A DNA stretch of 64,000 nt, taken from SMTZ1-83 sp048883405. Its GTDB lineage: Archaea > Asgardarchaeota > Thorarchaeia > Thorarchaeales > Thorarchaeaceae. The position numbers and the translations under genes are program-made. A model generated the notes under the pieces. The model saw only the letters and a list, made by a program, of their open reading frames with translations, was not told where the DNA came from and did not search any database. Positions within the stretch are counted from its first letter, which is position 1; each line of letters begins with the position of its first letter. This document shows, in pieces, positions 54,306-62,527 of the stretch. The stretch is taken from the NCBI GenBank assembly GCA_048883405.1, contig JBHLQS010000001.1:24420-88419 (forward strand), in the 5' to 3' direction.

Positions 54306-55109
54306 TTAGAGCCGTATCCTTGTGCATCGAGGTGTCTTTCCAGAGAGCAAGACGGACAATCGATCGGGCACTCCAAGATTGAATATTGCTATGTCTATAT
54401 CAAGACCAGCCAGTGTGAGGATTTCGCCAAGTTTCTTTTCCATTCCACCTGTGACGTCCGTAGCCGAGGATGGGCCAGCTCTGTCAAGAATGGCGTCTAT
54501 GTTTGTTGCATCGATTACATCTATATGGGCTGCCTTTGGATTGGTCTGGGGATCTTCCTCAAGAACTCCGTCTACGTCCGTTCCAATGTAGAGAGAAGTG
54601 GCTTTTAGCTTTTTAGCAAGATAGACAGCAATTGTATCACCACTGAGTATAGAAGCACCAAGAGATTCGTCAAAGCAGACGTCTCCATGTGTGATGACAG
54701 TAAAGCCGGAGTGAATTACCCTCTCAATGAGTGATGTTTGAAAGCTGACGAGTTCTTTGTTATCCAGGGTAGCCATAAGAAAGGGTGGCAGTACGACGCC
54801 ATGAATGCCCGTTTCATTCAGACTCTGTTCGACTGCAGTTGAAAGGATTGACATATTGTGACGTATTGTTGGGATCCCCTGAAGCAATTGTTCTGATGAA
54901 GTTGAGGGATCGCCAAAGCCATGTCTGTGAGCCGCTTGATGACCATGAGCGCCGCCACCTAGAATAATAATCAGCGGCTGGATTGAGGTCTTCAATTCTT
55001 GAGCAATACGTGACAAATTCTCCTGATTGACTGTGGGAGGAGACACACCCTTGTGAGTTATGATTGATCCTCCCAGCTTTACTATTGTAAGGCTATTCAC
55101 ATCCAACAC
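54306..55109 (-). CDS. ipk: isopentenyl phosphate kinase
   Basis: 267 residues. V-K-L-G-G-S-I-I-T-H-K near the start, G-G-G-A-H-G-H, the general base His in H-G-D, and G-T-D-V-D-G-V. Makes isopentenyl diphosphate in the archaeal mevalonate route for ether lipids. A TATA-like CATAAGTA at 55131-55139 (minus) predicts the start at ~55109, a leaderless GTG; the open frame to 55289 would overlap rps10. Confidence 0.9.
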   Translation of the reverse strand: MLDVNSLTIVKLGGSIITHKGVSPPTVNQENLSRIAQELKTSIQPLIIILGGGAHGHQAAHRHGFGDPSTSSEQLLQGIPTIRHNMSILSTAVEQSLNETGIHGVVLPPFLMATLDNKELVSFQTSLIERVIHSGFTVITHGDVCFDESLGASILSGDTIAVYLAKKLKATSLYIGTDVDGVLEEDPQTNPKAAHIDVIDATNIDAILDRAGPSSATDVTGGMEKKLGEILTLAGLDIDIAIFNLGVPDRLSVLLSGKTPRCTRIRL

Positions 55110-55254
55110 TTGTTTCGTTTGGTCGTCCTCATACTTATGGACATTGTTATCAAGATTGCAAGAACATGTGTTCTTAGTCACTCCACAAGACAACCTTTTT
55201 ATCCGATTGAAATTCCGTTGCGTCATCCACCTCGAGGACGAGGCTGTACCAAAA

Positions 55255-55566
55255 ATGACCCAGAAAGCACGGATTCGACTGTCAAGCACGAGTACGGAAC
55301 ACCTAGACGGTGTCTGTAATCAGATTAGACGTATAACTCGCAAGACGGGAGTCCGAATGTCTGGTCCAATCCCGTTACCTACACGAAGAATGGTCATTCC
55401 CACACGCAAGACTCCATGCGGACAAGGATCTGAGTCATGGGACAAGTGGGAGATGAGAATTCACAAACGTTTGATTGACATTGACGCGGATGAACGTGCG
55501 ATTCGTCAAATCATGCGAGTACGAATCCCTGATTCTGTCTATATTGAAATCGAACTCACAGGTTAG
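55255..55566 (+). CDS. rps10: 30S ribosomal protein uS10
   Basis: 103 residues: A-R-I-R-L-S-S-T-S, H-L-D-G-V-C-N-Q-I, P-L-P-T-R-R, R-K-T-P-C-G-Q-G, I-H-K-R-L-I-D-I. ATG 55255 chosen by homology; a TATA-like CTTTTTATCC is ~55 bases upstream. Confidence 0.97.
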   Translation: MTQKARIRLSSTSTEHLDGVCNQIRRITRKTGVRMSGPIPLPTRRMVIPTRKTPCGQGSESWDKWEMRIHKRLIDIDADERAIRQIMRVRIPDSVYIEIELTG

Positions 55567-55580
55567 GACATTTGTGTCAT

Positions 55581-55604
55581 CTACACAAACTCTTTTTGGT
55601 GTAG
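55581..55604 (+). terminator. hairpin between rps10 and glmS
   Basis: CTACAC (55581-55586) and GTGTAG (55599-55604) are inverted repeats around a loop with CTTTTT. Also AACTC/GAGTT (55588-55607) could pair instead. Either a terminator after rps10 or a leader structure before glmS. Confidence 0.35.
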
Positions 55605-55646
55605 AGTTATTGTTGTGCATCCATAGTGAACCTGAGGACCTTGTAC

Positions 55647-57470
55647 ATGTGTGGTATAATCGGTGTCGTCCAGAAACGTGATCAAGTAGCTCCGTTTCTG
55701 CACCAAGCATTGAAACGCCTTGAATATCGCGGATACGATTCTGTGGGCGTAACAACGATTTCAGGCAACAAGCTGCACATGAAGAAAGACAAGGGCAAGA
55801 TTGAGGAGGTCCATATGAGGCTCAATCTTGACGAGATGCCTGGTAGTATGGGGATTGGGCATACTCGTTGGGCGACTCATGGAATACCATCGATGTATAA
55901 CTCTCATCCGCACTTCGATTGCAGTAAACAGATTGCTGTTGTGCATAATGGGGTCATTGACAATTTCCTAGAGCTTAGAAAGGAACTTGCATCGAAAGGA
56001 CACAAATTTGGCTCTGAAACCGACACTGAAGTCATTCCTCATATGATTGAAGATTATGTTGCTGATGGCATGAATCTGACTGAGGCAGTCACGGAGGTCA
56101 CCAAGAGAATCGAGGGCACATATGCAATTGTCGCCATGATGATAAAAGAACCAGACAAGATTGTTTGTACTCGTGATGGAAATCCTCTTGTTTTAGGGAG
56201 AAAGAAAGGCGCCACCTACGTGTCATCTGATATCCCTGCATTCTTGCCGATGACTAATGACATGATTTTGCTCCTTGATGGAGAAGTCGCAACACTGACT
56301 GCGGATAATGTTGAGATTAAGAAGCTCTCTGATGGAAGAATAGTGGAAAGAGAAGCTATCGAAATCAGTTGGACTGCGGATCAGGCACAGAAGGGTGGGT
56401 TCCCTCATTTCATGTTGAAAGAGATACATGAACAGCCTGATGCAATCAGAAATACATTGAGACTGAGACCGGAAGTTCTGCAGCAGGCTGCCAAATTGAT
56501 TCTTGAAAGCAAGAATGTCTACATCCTGGCAATGGGTACATCTGGACATGCAGCGATAGCTGGAAAGCATATATTCGCGTCACTTGGTGGAGTGGTACCC
56601 AGATTTGAGCTTGCCAGTGATTTTCCTGATACAGTGTATAGGACACTGTCTGAGGATGACTGTATAGTCGCCATCACACAGTCAGGAGAAACGACGGACA
56701 CCATCTTTGCTGTGAAATATGCGAAGACATTTGGAACCAAGGTGCTAGCTGTCACTAATGTTGTTGGGAGCTCAATAACACGAATAGCCGACCACACGAT
56801 AATCACTCAAGCTGGTCCAGAAATCGGAGTAGCCGCTACCAAGACGTTCATGGTTCAGCTTACGGCATTGGCTCAGCTGGCTCTGGTGCTTGGAGAAATG
56901 ACTGGGAATGTAGATAGGAAACTGTTGGAGAAGAAGCGGAAGAATCTGAGGAAACTTCCAGAGATTATTTCCGAGGTCATCTCAAGAAATGAGGAACAAG
57001 CTAGACACCTTGCAGGAATGTTCTATAACAGGTCGAGTCTTCTCTTTCTAGGACGGGGCATATCTCAAGCTACAGCTGAAGAGGGGGCTCTCAAACTCAA
57101 GGAGATAGCATATAATCATGCTGAGGCCTATTCAGCCGGACAGTCTAAACATGGACCTATTGCGCTAGTCCATGAAGGATATCCTGTGGTTTTCATCGCG
57201 CCAAGAGATGAAACCAGAAGCAGACTCATAGGGAATATCATGGAAATGAAAGCTCGAGGAGCGACAATCATTTCAGTTATCGAGAAGGGTGACGAGGAGC
57301 TGGGAAGTCTCTCTGACTATCTATTTACTATACCCAAAGGAGTCGATTCTGAATTTTCTGTAATGCCCTACATTGTACCACTTCAACTCTTCAGCTATTA
57401 CATGGCTCGGAGAAAGGGCTATGATCCGGACAAGCCTCGGAACTTGGCAAAGTCTGTGACAGTTCTTTGA
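55647..57470 (+). CDS. glmS: glutamine--fructose-6-phosphate aminotransferase
   Basis: 607 residues. M-C-G-I-I-G-V start, nucleophile Cys2, D-T-E motif, two SIS domains (S-G-E-T-T-D-T, S-A-G-Q-S-K-H-G-P), C-terminal A-K-S-V-T. It makes glucosamine-6-phosphate; the open frame from 55626 would hide the catalytic Cys. GlmM-like mutase at 4577-5956. Confidence 0.96.
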   Translation: MCGIIGVVQKRDQVAPFLHQALKRLEYRGYDSVGVTTISGNKLHMKKDKGKIEEVHMRLNLDEMPGSMGIGHTRWATHGIPSMYNSHPHFDCSKQIAVVHNGVIDNFLELRKELASKGHKFGSETDTEVIPHMIEDYVADGMNLTEAVTEVTKRIEGTYAIVAMMIKEPDKIVCTRDGNPLVLGRKKGATYVSSDIPAFLPMTNDMILLLDGEVATLTADNVEIKKLSDGRIVEREAIEISWTADQAQKGGFPHFMLKEIHEQPDAIRNTLRLRPEVLQQAAKLILESKNVYILAMGTSGHAAIAGKHIFASLGGVVPRFELASDFPDTVYRTLSEDDCIVAITQSGETTDTIFAVKYAKTFGTKVLAVTNVVGSSITRIADHTIITQAGPEIGVAATKTFMVQLTALAQLALVLGEMTGNVDRKLLEKKRKNLRKLPEIISEVISRNEEQARHLAGMFYNRSSLLFLGRGISQATAEEGALKLKEIAYNHAEAYSAGQSKHGPIALVHEGYPVVFIAPRDETRSRLIGNIMEMKARGATIISVIEKGDEELGSLSDYLFTIPKGVDSEFSVMPYIVPLQLFSYYMARRKGYDPDKPRNLAKSVTVL

Positions 57471-57507
57471 GGACTTTAAATCTACACTTCATTCGATTAT
57501 CTAGTGT

Positions 57508-57765
57508 GTGAAACCAATGCTTGCATATTTACTTAGTCCGTTGGCTGACTTTGCAAACCTGATAGCAGGCTACTTCGCGGAAATATGGGACTTCCTGATT
57601 TTCATAGGCGGAGTTTCTGCAGCGATAGTCGTCCTTGCGGGAGCAATTCTATGGTTCACAGAGGTAAACTCGAAACGTGGTAAAGGTCTAGTGATGAGTG
57701 GAGTCCTTCTTGCAATAATCGTGCAGTACTTTGTCATGTATCCTCCTGTTTTCGGTGTTGGTTAG
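57508..57765 (+). CDS. small two-helix membrane protein, VirB2/TrbC-like
   Basis: 85 residues. Two hydrophobic helices (~27-48 and ~62-80) separated by N-S-K-R-G-K-G-L. W-F-T-E-V-N-S-K-R-G-K-G and M-S-G-V-L resemble VirB2/TrbC pilins, but no signal peptide is clear. TATA-like CTTTAAATC (57473-57481) would give a leaderless GTG 57508 or short-leader ATG 57517. The nearest VirB4-like gene is 3 kb away. Confidence 0.5.
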   Translation: MKPMLAYLLSPLADFANLIAGYFAEIWDFLIFIGGVSAAIVVLAGAILWFTEVNSKRGKGLVMSGVLLAIIVQYFVMYPPVFGVG

Positions 57766-57778
57766 ACCTTGTATGCAA

Positions 57779-58981
57779 TTATAGGAGTTCCTTTATGATC
57801 ATCTTGAGCGACTCAGTCAGTCGATCAATGTCCTCGATAGTGTTGTAGGCGTGCAGTGACACCTGAACAAGTCCCTCCTCCGAGAACGGCTTGATAAGCG
57901 GATGAGCGCAGACCAGACCACTTCTGACCGCGATATTGGAGTCATCAAGGAAGAGAGCAATCTCGTGGCAGTTGATTCCATTCTCGTCGCCGATGTTGAA
58001 TCCAAAGATATTGTTCTCCTTGATAGGGTTACCGTAGAGAGTTATTCCTTCTATCTCGCTGAGCGCATCATAAGTGTGGGCGGCAAGTGCTTTCATGTGC
58101 CTGAACTGACCCTGATCCCTTAGTTCGCGAAGATAGTCAAGTGAAGCACCTAGACCTGCTATCGCTGGGAGGTTGAGGATGCCTGATTCGAATTTGTCTG
58201 GTTGGAGGGCAATCTCGAATGATCGAGCTTCAACATTTGCAACCGCAGAACCACCAATTACACCAGGTTTATGGGCTTCTCCGAGGTCCTTTCGAATCCA
58301 CTGTAGTGCCAGTCCTGGGGGAGCCATCAGACCGACATTTGCTGAACATACTGCTACGTCGGCATGTAGGGATGAGAAAGTTGTGTCTGTCACGCCCATG
58401 GATCGTGTTGCATCTGTGAGAAGTAATGCTCCATGTTCTTGACAGATTTCAGCTACTTCTTCAAGGGGGTTTCTTATGCCAGCCCCCACGGTCACATGAC
58501 TGACTGCAACAACTCCTGTCTCTGCATTGACTGCTTTGTCGAGTTCTGACATATTCAAGGCGCCATCAGGGGATAACGGAACAGTTTCAACTTGAAGGTC
58601 CAATATCTGAGCTACCCTCAGGAGGGTGACAAGAATTGAATGCTCTTCACTCTGAGCAATTACAATCTTGCTCCGATTTGCCTCTTTCCAGTCAAACCCG
58701 TATGCAAAAGATGCAACCGCGCTCGAGATAGATTTCTGGAAAGAAACTTGTGACGCGTCAGTAGCCATGAATTCTGCTAGTGACCTGCGGACATTCTCAG
58801 TCATGGAGCTGGCATCAACAGTCAGTCTATAGGCACCTCTTCTGGCGGATGAAACTGTTGTGTTGAGGAATCTATATGTGGCATCAGCAGCAGTCCGAGG
58901 AACCAAGGTGGTACTTGCTGAATCAAGATACACCAGTTCTGGTTCTGCATCATAAACGCCGAAATCTGCCTTGATATCCAT
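57779..58981 (-). CDS. SufS/class V aminotransferase-like protein without PLP lysine
   Basis: 400 residues. Strong overall match: Y-L-D-S-A-S-T-T start, His in E-E-H-S-I (H114), Asp in L-L-T-D-A-T, desulfurase Cys in V-C-A-H-P (C358). But S-G-H-K-x-Y-G-P, whose Lys binds PLP, reads S-A-N-V-G-L-M-A-P-P-G (residues ~213-223). So it is either a PLP-free pseudoenzyme or uses another residue. ATG 58981 chosen; the frame is open to 59179 but then overlaps the divergent gene. Confidence 0.8.
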   Translation of the reverse strand: MDIKADFGVYDAEPELVYLDSASTTLVPRTAADATYRFLNTTVSSARRGAYRLTVDASSMTENVRRSLAEFMATDASQVSFQKSISSAVASFAYGFDWKEANRSKIVIAQSEEHSILVTLLRVAQILDLQVETVPLSPDGALNMSELDKAVNAETGVVAVSHVTVGAGIRNPLEEVAEICQEHGALLLTDATRSMGVTDTTFSSLHADVAVCSANVGLMAPPGLALQWIRKDLGEAHKPGVIGGSAVANVEARSFEIALQPDKFESGILNLPAIAGLGASLDYLRELRDQGQFRHMKALAAHTYDALSEIEGITLYGNPIKENNIFGFNIGDENGINCHEIALFLDDSNIAVRSGLVCAHPLIKPFSEEGLVQVSLHAYNTIEDIDRLTESLKMIIKELL

Positions 58982-59044
58982 TTCCACCACAGTCAGCTTG
59001 TTAGCGGAGGTCTCTTTAATTGTTGGCCTTGTGTTCAGAAATCG

Positions 59045-60064
59045 ATGAATCCTTTGAGTGTTACACCTGTTGAAGGTTATTTCATAATGACCGATGATGA
59101 TCTTCTGTTCGAAGTGAAAGGAGTCATCCATCCCAAGGACAGAATCATTGCGTACCTGCGCTACATTCAGGACAAGCATGGAGATCGCCAGTCAAGAAAT
59201 GGGACTCGGTTCAGAAAGGTGTACAATTTGAAGGAACGAGATGAGATTCTTCACAGAGAGTATCCCCAGTATCTCTGGCTCGATGAAAACCATGGACGGC
59301 AATTTCAGGCTGTTCCAAGAGACCGTGTTTCATTCGTTCTGAGTCCAATAGAGGGATTGCGACAGCTTCTCGATATGGGAATACATATCACTGCTCTTGA
59401 AAGAGCGTCCCGAGCTCTTGCTGAACTTCTTGTGGGTAAAGCAGGAATAGAATGGTCAGACATTGGACTCACAGGGTCTCAACTTGTAGGCCTTTCTAGC
59501 AAGAAGTCTGACATTGACCTTGTTGTCTACGGATCAAAATCCGCAAGACAAATTCATAGCGTGCTCAGGGACGAATTTGACTCATTGCCTGGAATAGAAC
59601 GATACCATGGAATTCGGTTGAAAAGGCATGTGAAATTTAGATGGGATAAACATGATCAATGGGAGAAGGCATTACAGAAGATTGAATCTCAAAAAGCCCT
59701 CCAAGGATTGTTTAGGTCATATGACTTCTTCATCAGAATGGTCAAGCTTCCTAACGAGGTAGAATACAAGTATGAGGATCTAATCATCCGGGATAAAGGC
59801 ATCCAGACAGTTGAGTGTCTAGTCATAGACGACAGTGATTCAATATTCACTCCATGCACCTACACTGTAGAGTCCGATATGACCGGCCTGCAGAGATTGG
59901 TCAGTTTTCGAGGGAGATTCACAGAGCATGTCTTTGCGGGTGAATATGTTGAGGCAAGAGGAAGGATGGAAACAGTGACCAATGTGAACACAGATGAGTC
60001 GTTCACTCAGTTGGTTCTCGGTGAAGATCCATTAGACTACTTGATGCCAATCCATGCCATCTAA
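59045..60064 (+). CDS. archaeal nucleotidyltransferase (COG2413-like)
   Basis: 339 residues. Pol-beta-type motif G-S-Q-L-V-G-L-S-S-K-K-S-D-I-D-L-V (~144-160). N-terminal ~100 residues and C-terminal domain are conserved in archaea only. Substrate unknown. Divergent from the SufS-like gene. Confidence 0.75.
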   Translation: MNPLSVTPVEGYFIMTDDDLLFEVKGVIHPKDRIIAYLRYIQDKHGDRQSRNGTRFRKVYNLKERDEILHREYPQYLWLDENHGRQFQAVPRDRVSFVLSPIEGLRQLLDMGIHITALERASRALAELLVGKAGIEWSDIGLTGSQLVGLSSKKSDIDLVVYGSKSARQIHSVLRDEFDSLPGIERYHGIRLKRHVKFRWDKHDQWEKALQKIESQKALQGLFRSYDFFIRMVKLPNEVEYKYEDLIIRDKGIQTVECLVIDDSDSIFTPCTYTVESDMTGLQRLVSFRGRFTEHVFAGEYVEARGRMETVTNVNTDESFTQLVLGEDPLDYLMPIHAI

Positions 60065-60544
60065 AAGGGTTGACATGTTCACCTCATTAACAGGTTTTCA
60101 CAGTGGATATCTGTGAATGGCGCCTTTTTTGTGAATCATTCTTATGAAAGAGCCTTTAAATTGCCTTAGTCAATGGAAGGAGAGCCCATAAACCTTCTTA
60201 GACCTGTGAATGAAGCCACCCCTTGGTTTCCAGTGGAACAGGACAAGAAGAGATATGAAATGCCAATCAACTCATTCACAAAGCACATATTCTAGTGAAT
60301 AGCAGAAACTTTGAAGAATTCCCTTCTTTTTCAAAAATAAAGGCTCATATCGCTTATTTCGCTTAGAATTGGCCATACAAGCTGCCAGCACATCGATATC
60401 AACGTGGACGTGTTCTGAATACGTATAGGCGCATTATGTTGCCGTTATCTCTGTATTGCTAATTCACATACTCACACTTATTTGGTCGCAGTCAGTTACC
60501 CGGTGTGAATATTGAAATGTGTATGAGCTACACGGATACAGGTC
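60065..60544. other. 480-base non-coding region with TGTGAAT iterons and an ORB-like site
   Basis: No ORF of note. Exact TGTGAAT at 60112, 60130, 60205 and 60504; exact ATTCACA at 60274 and 60462; one-mismatch copies at 60096 (minus) and 60294. About 0.06 copies are expected by chance. TTTCCAGTGGAA at 60227-60238 is ORB-like. A/T-rich segment at 60300-60365. Possible replication origin or multi-site operator. Confidence 0.65.
60097..60130 (+). terminator. hairpin plus T-run after the nucleotidyltransferase gene
   Basis: TTCACAG (60097-60103) and CTGTGAA (60111-60117) form a 7-bp stem, followed by a T6 run at 60125-60130. May serve as terminator; the arms also belong to the iteron set. Confidence 0.45.
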
Positions 60545-61183
60545 TTGGTGGAATACTTGAAGTCTGAAGATCGTACGAACTATGTCTATCGGTTTACGTA
60601 CAACTCAGGACCAGGACTTCGAGAAGTATTCCAGTGCAAGTATGTCAAGCCCGATGAGGCATTGACTAGGTTTCAGAGAATTCTGTCTCTGACTAATGAG
60701 CCCTTTGATTTCAAGATAGTAGTGATTGATGAGGCAAAAAGAGAGGAGTCTAGCTTTGAGGTCGAGGGCGGCAGTGTAAAGGAAATGATTGAGAAGTTCA
60801 GAGTCTTCCTGGAGGCAAGCACAGGCATCCTGTTTATCCCAGAACAAGAAGATGTTGAAGTAGAGTTTGAAGAAGTCAGTTTCGAGTCAATGAGTAGCTT
60901 TGAGAAAATGCACATAGTGATCTACGCGTCATTCAAACATGGCAAGTTCTCCTCACTTGATGTTGCCGAGATATTTGAAGCAACATTCAATGAAGACTTA
61001 CCAAAGAGTACTGCATCTACATACTTGGCCAGAATGTGGAATGATGGTAAGGGACATCTGGAACGCTATGGCAATCGTTCCGGCTACACATATAGGCTCA
61101 AGACAGAAATGAAAGAGGTTCAAAAGGAAACTGAGAGAGCCGAAGATATCCTTGCCTCGATTCAGATACGCGTTGGTAAATAG
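60545..61183 (+). CDS. uncharacterised protein with C-terminal winged helix
   Basis: 212 residues, family not recognised. N-terminal alpha/beta region (~1-100), then winged-helix-like segment with L-D-V-A-E-I-F-E-A-T and P-K-S-T-A-S-T-Y-L-A-R-M, then a basic/acidic tail. TTG 60545 or GTG 60548. The iteron region directly upstream makes it a candidate binder of those repeats (inference). Confidence 0.6.
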   Translation: MVEYLKSEDRTNYVYRFTYNSGPGLREVFQCKYVKPDEALTRFQRILSLTNEPFDFKIVVIDEAKREESSFEVEGGSVKEMIEKFRVFLEASTGILFIPEQEDVEVEFEEVSFESMSSFEKMHIVIYASFKHGKFSSLDVAEIFEATFNEDLPKSTASTYLARMWNDGKGHLERYGNRSGYTYRLKTEMKEVQKETERAEDILASIQIRVGK

Positions 61184-61205
61184 AACGGCTCTCTTTAGTG
61201 ATTCT

Positions 61206-62525
61206 CTATAGTTTGACAGTACGTTCCTCGAGTTTGATACCTAGTGTTTCCAATTCCTTTAGAATTGGTTCATAGACCTCCGGCATGACTGGTCTGTGGA
61301 CTCCCACCAAGTCTACAGACCTCTCGAGGATCATCCTGCTAGCAATTGCCACAGGAAGTGCAACTGTTCTAGACATGGAAGAGTCACCGTTGGGTATGCC
61401 GTAGTCAATCATTGTAGATGTGATCTTCTCGCTTCTGTTAGGATATTCCGCGATGAACTCATGGTGCATGACGAGCATATCACGTTCACCAGGAACATAC
61501 TGTAGCTTCTGCTCAAACAGATAGCAGACAGAATCGAGATATGTTGTGACGTCGGAAGGAACCTCTTGGTCACTGAAAAGCCCCAACCATTCAAGACGCT
61601 GCACTATTGGGTCATCGCTCTTGAGACCAATCGTTCTCGCAGTGGCATCTATTGGAGATTCAGAGCTTTCAGCATTGATCAGCTCACTCATCATCTCAGC
61701 ATATGTCATTCCACGGAAGTTCCGATCTTCAATGGAGAAGAGACCGAGGTCCGCCACTTTCTTGAGCGTTTCACACCAACCCAAGTTCCTGTAAGTGCCT
61801 CTCTGCATGGTCTTGGTTTCTTGGATGCCGTAATAGTCTATGAAAGGCATGCTGTCACGATTGGGATAGCCTTCAAACTTCCCAATCCCAGGCACTTCCA
61901 TTATCTTGTAGTGGTCAAAGAGCTCAGGACCTGGAATCTTGACTACTTTTCCATCAAGCAGGAATTGAGCGTCATTACGACCAGCAAGAAGAACACCTCG
62001 TGGGCTCCAAGAGAGCTTGTACCCAAATGGATTATCGTTAGCATCTGGAGCTGGTAGACCTCCAGTAAAAGATGTGAAGCTGGCAATCTTTCCACCCTGA
62101 TTGTGGACATGATCAATGATCCGCATGGCACTCATGTGATCAATGCCTGGGTCGACTCCACATTCATTTAGAACTAGGACTCCAGCAGCTCTGGCTTCTT
62201 CATCCAGCGCTTTCATCTCATCTGAGATGTAGGATGTTGTACAGAATGGTTTCTTGTGCTTGATGGCTACCTTTGCCGCTTTCACATGATAGGTGTAAGG
62301 CAGAAGAGAACAGATCAAATCAGCTTGGGAAGCCAATTCATTAAGAAGGTCGTCATCTGTCTTTATGTTGAAAGCGACAGCCTCAGCATTCTTGCACCCC
62401 TCAATCAGTCGTTCTGCTTTACTCTTGGTTCTGCTTGCGACCACAACATGAAAGCCGTGATTACACAGATATTGGACATATGGGCGGGCCACGAGGCCTG
62501 CACCCAGACAAAGGACTCTCTTCAT
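61206..62525 (-). CDS. saccharopine dehydrogenase (glutamate-forming type)
   Basis: 439 residues. Rossmann motif G-A-G-L-V-A-R-P near the start, D-P-G-I-D-H and the C-terminal G-Y family pattern (P-E-V-Y-E-P-I). With the neighbour it converts lysine plus 2-oxoglutarate via saccharopine, as in the eukaryotic LKR/SDH enzyme, but as two genes. Two bases after the partner's stop. Confidence 0.9.
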   Translation of the reverse strand: MKRVLCLGAGLVARPYVQYLCNHGFHVVVASRTKSKAERLIEGCKNAEAVAFNIKTDDDLLNELASQADLICSLLPYTYHVKAAKVAIKHKKPFCTTSYISDEMKALDEEARAAGVLVLNECGVDPGIDHMSAMRIIDHVHNQGGKIASFTSFTGGLPAPDANDNPFGYKLSWSPRGVLLAGRNDAQFLLDGKVVKIPGPELFDHYKIMEVPGIGKFEGYPNRDSMPFIDYYGIQETKTMQRGTYRNLGWCETLKKVADLGLFSIEDRNFRGMTYAEMMSELINAESSESPIDATARTIGLKSDDPIVQRLEWLGLFSDQEVPSDVTTYLDSVCYLFEQKLQYVPGERDMLVMHHEFIAEYPNRSEKITSTMIDYGIPNGDSSMSRTVALPVAIASRMILERSVDLVGVHRPVMPEVYEPILKELETLGIKLEERTVKL

Positions 62526-62527
62526 TG

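Noticed and set aside
55060..55254. N-terminal extension of uS10
   Set aside because: Antisense to IPK and not part of uS10; homologous start is ATG 55255.
54306..55289. Longer IPK reading frame
   Set aside because: The extra N-terminus is not IPK-like, overlaps rps10, and lies upstream of the likely TATA.
58982..59179. N-terminal extension of the SufS-like protein
   Set aside because: Overlaps the divergent nucleotidyltransferase start and has no desulfurase similarity.
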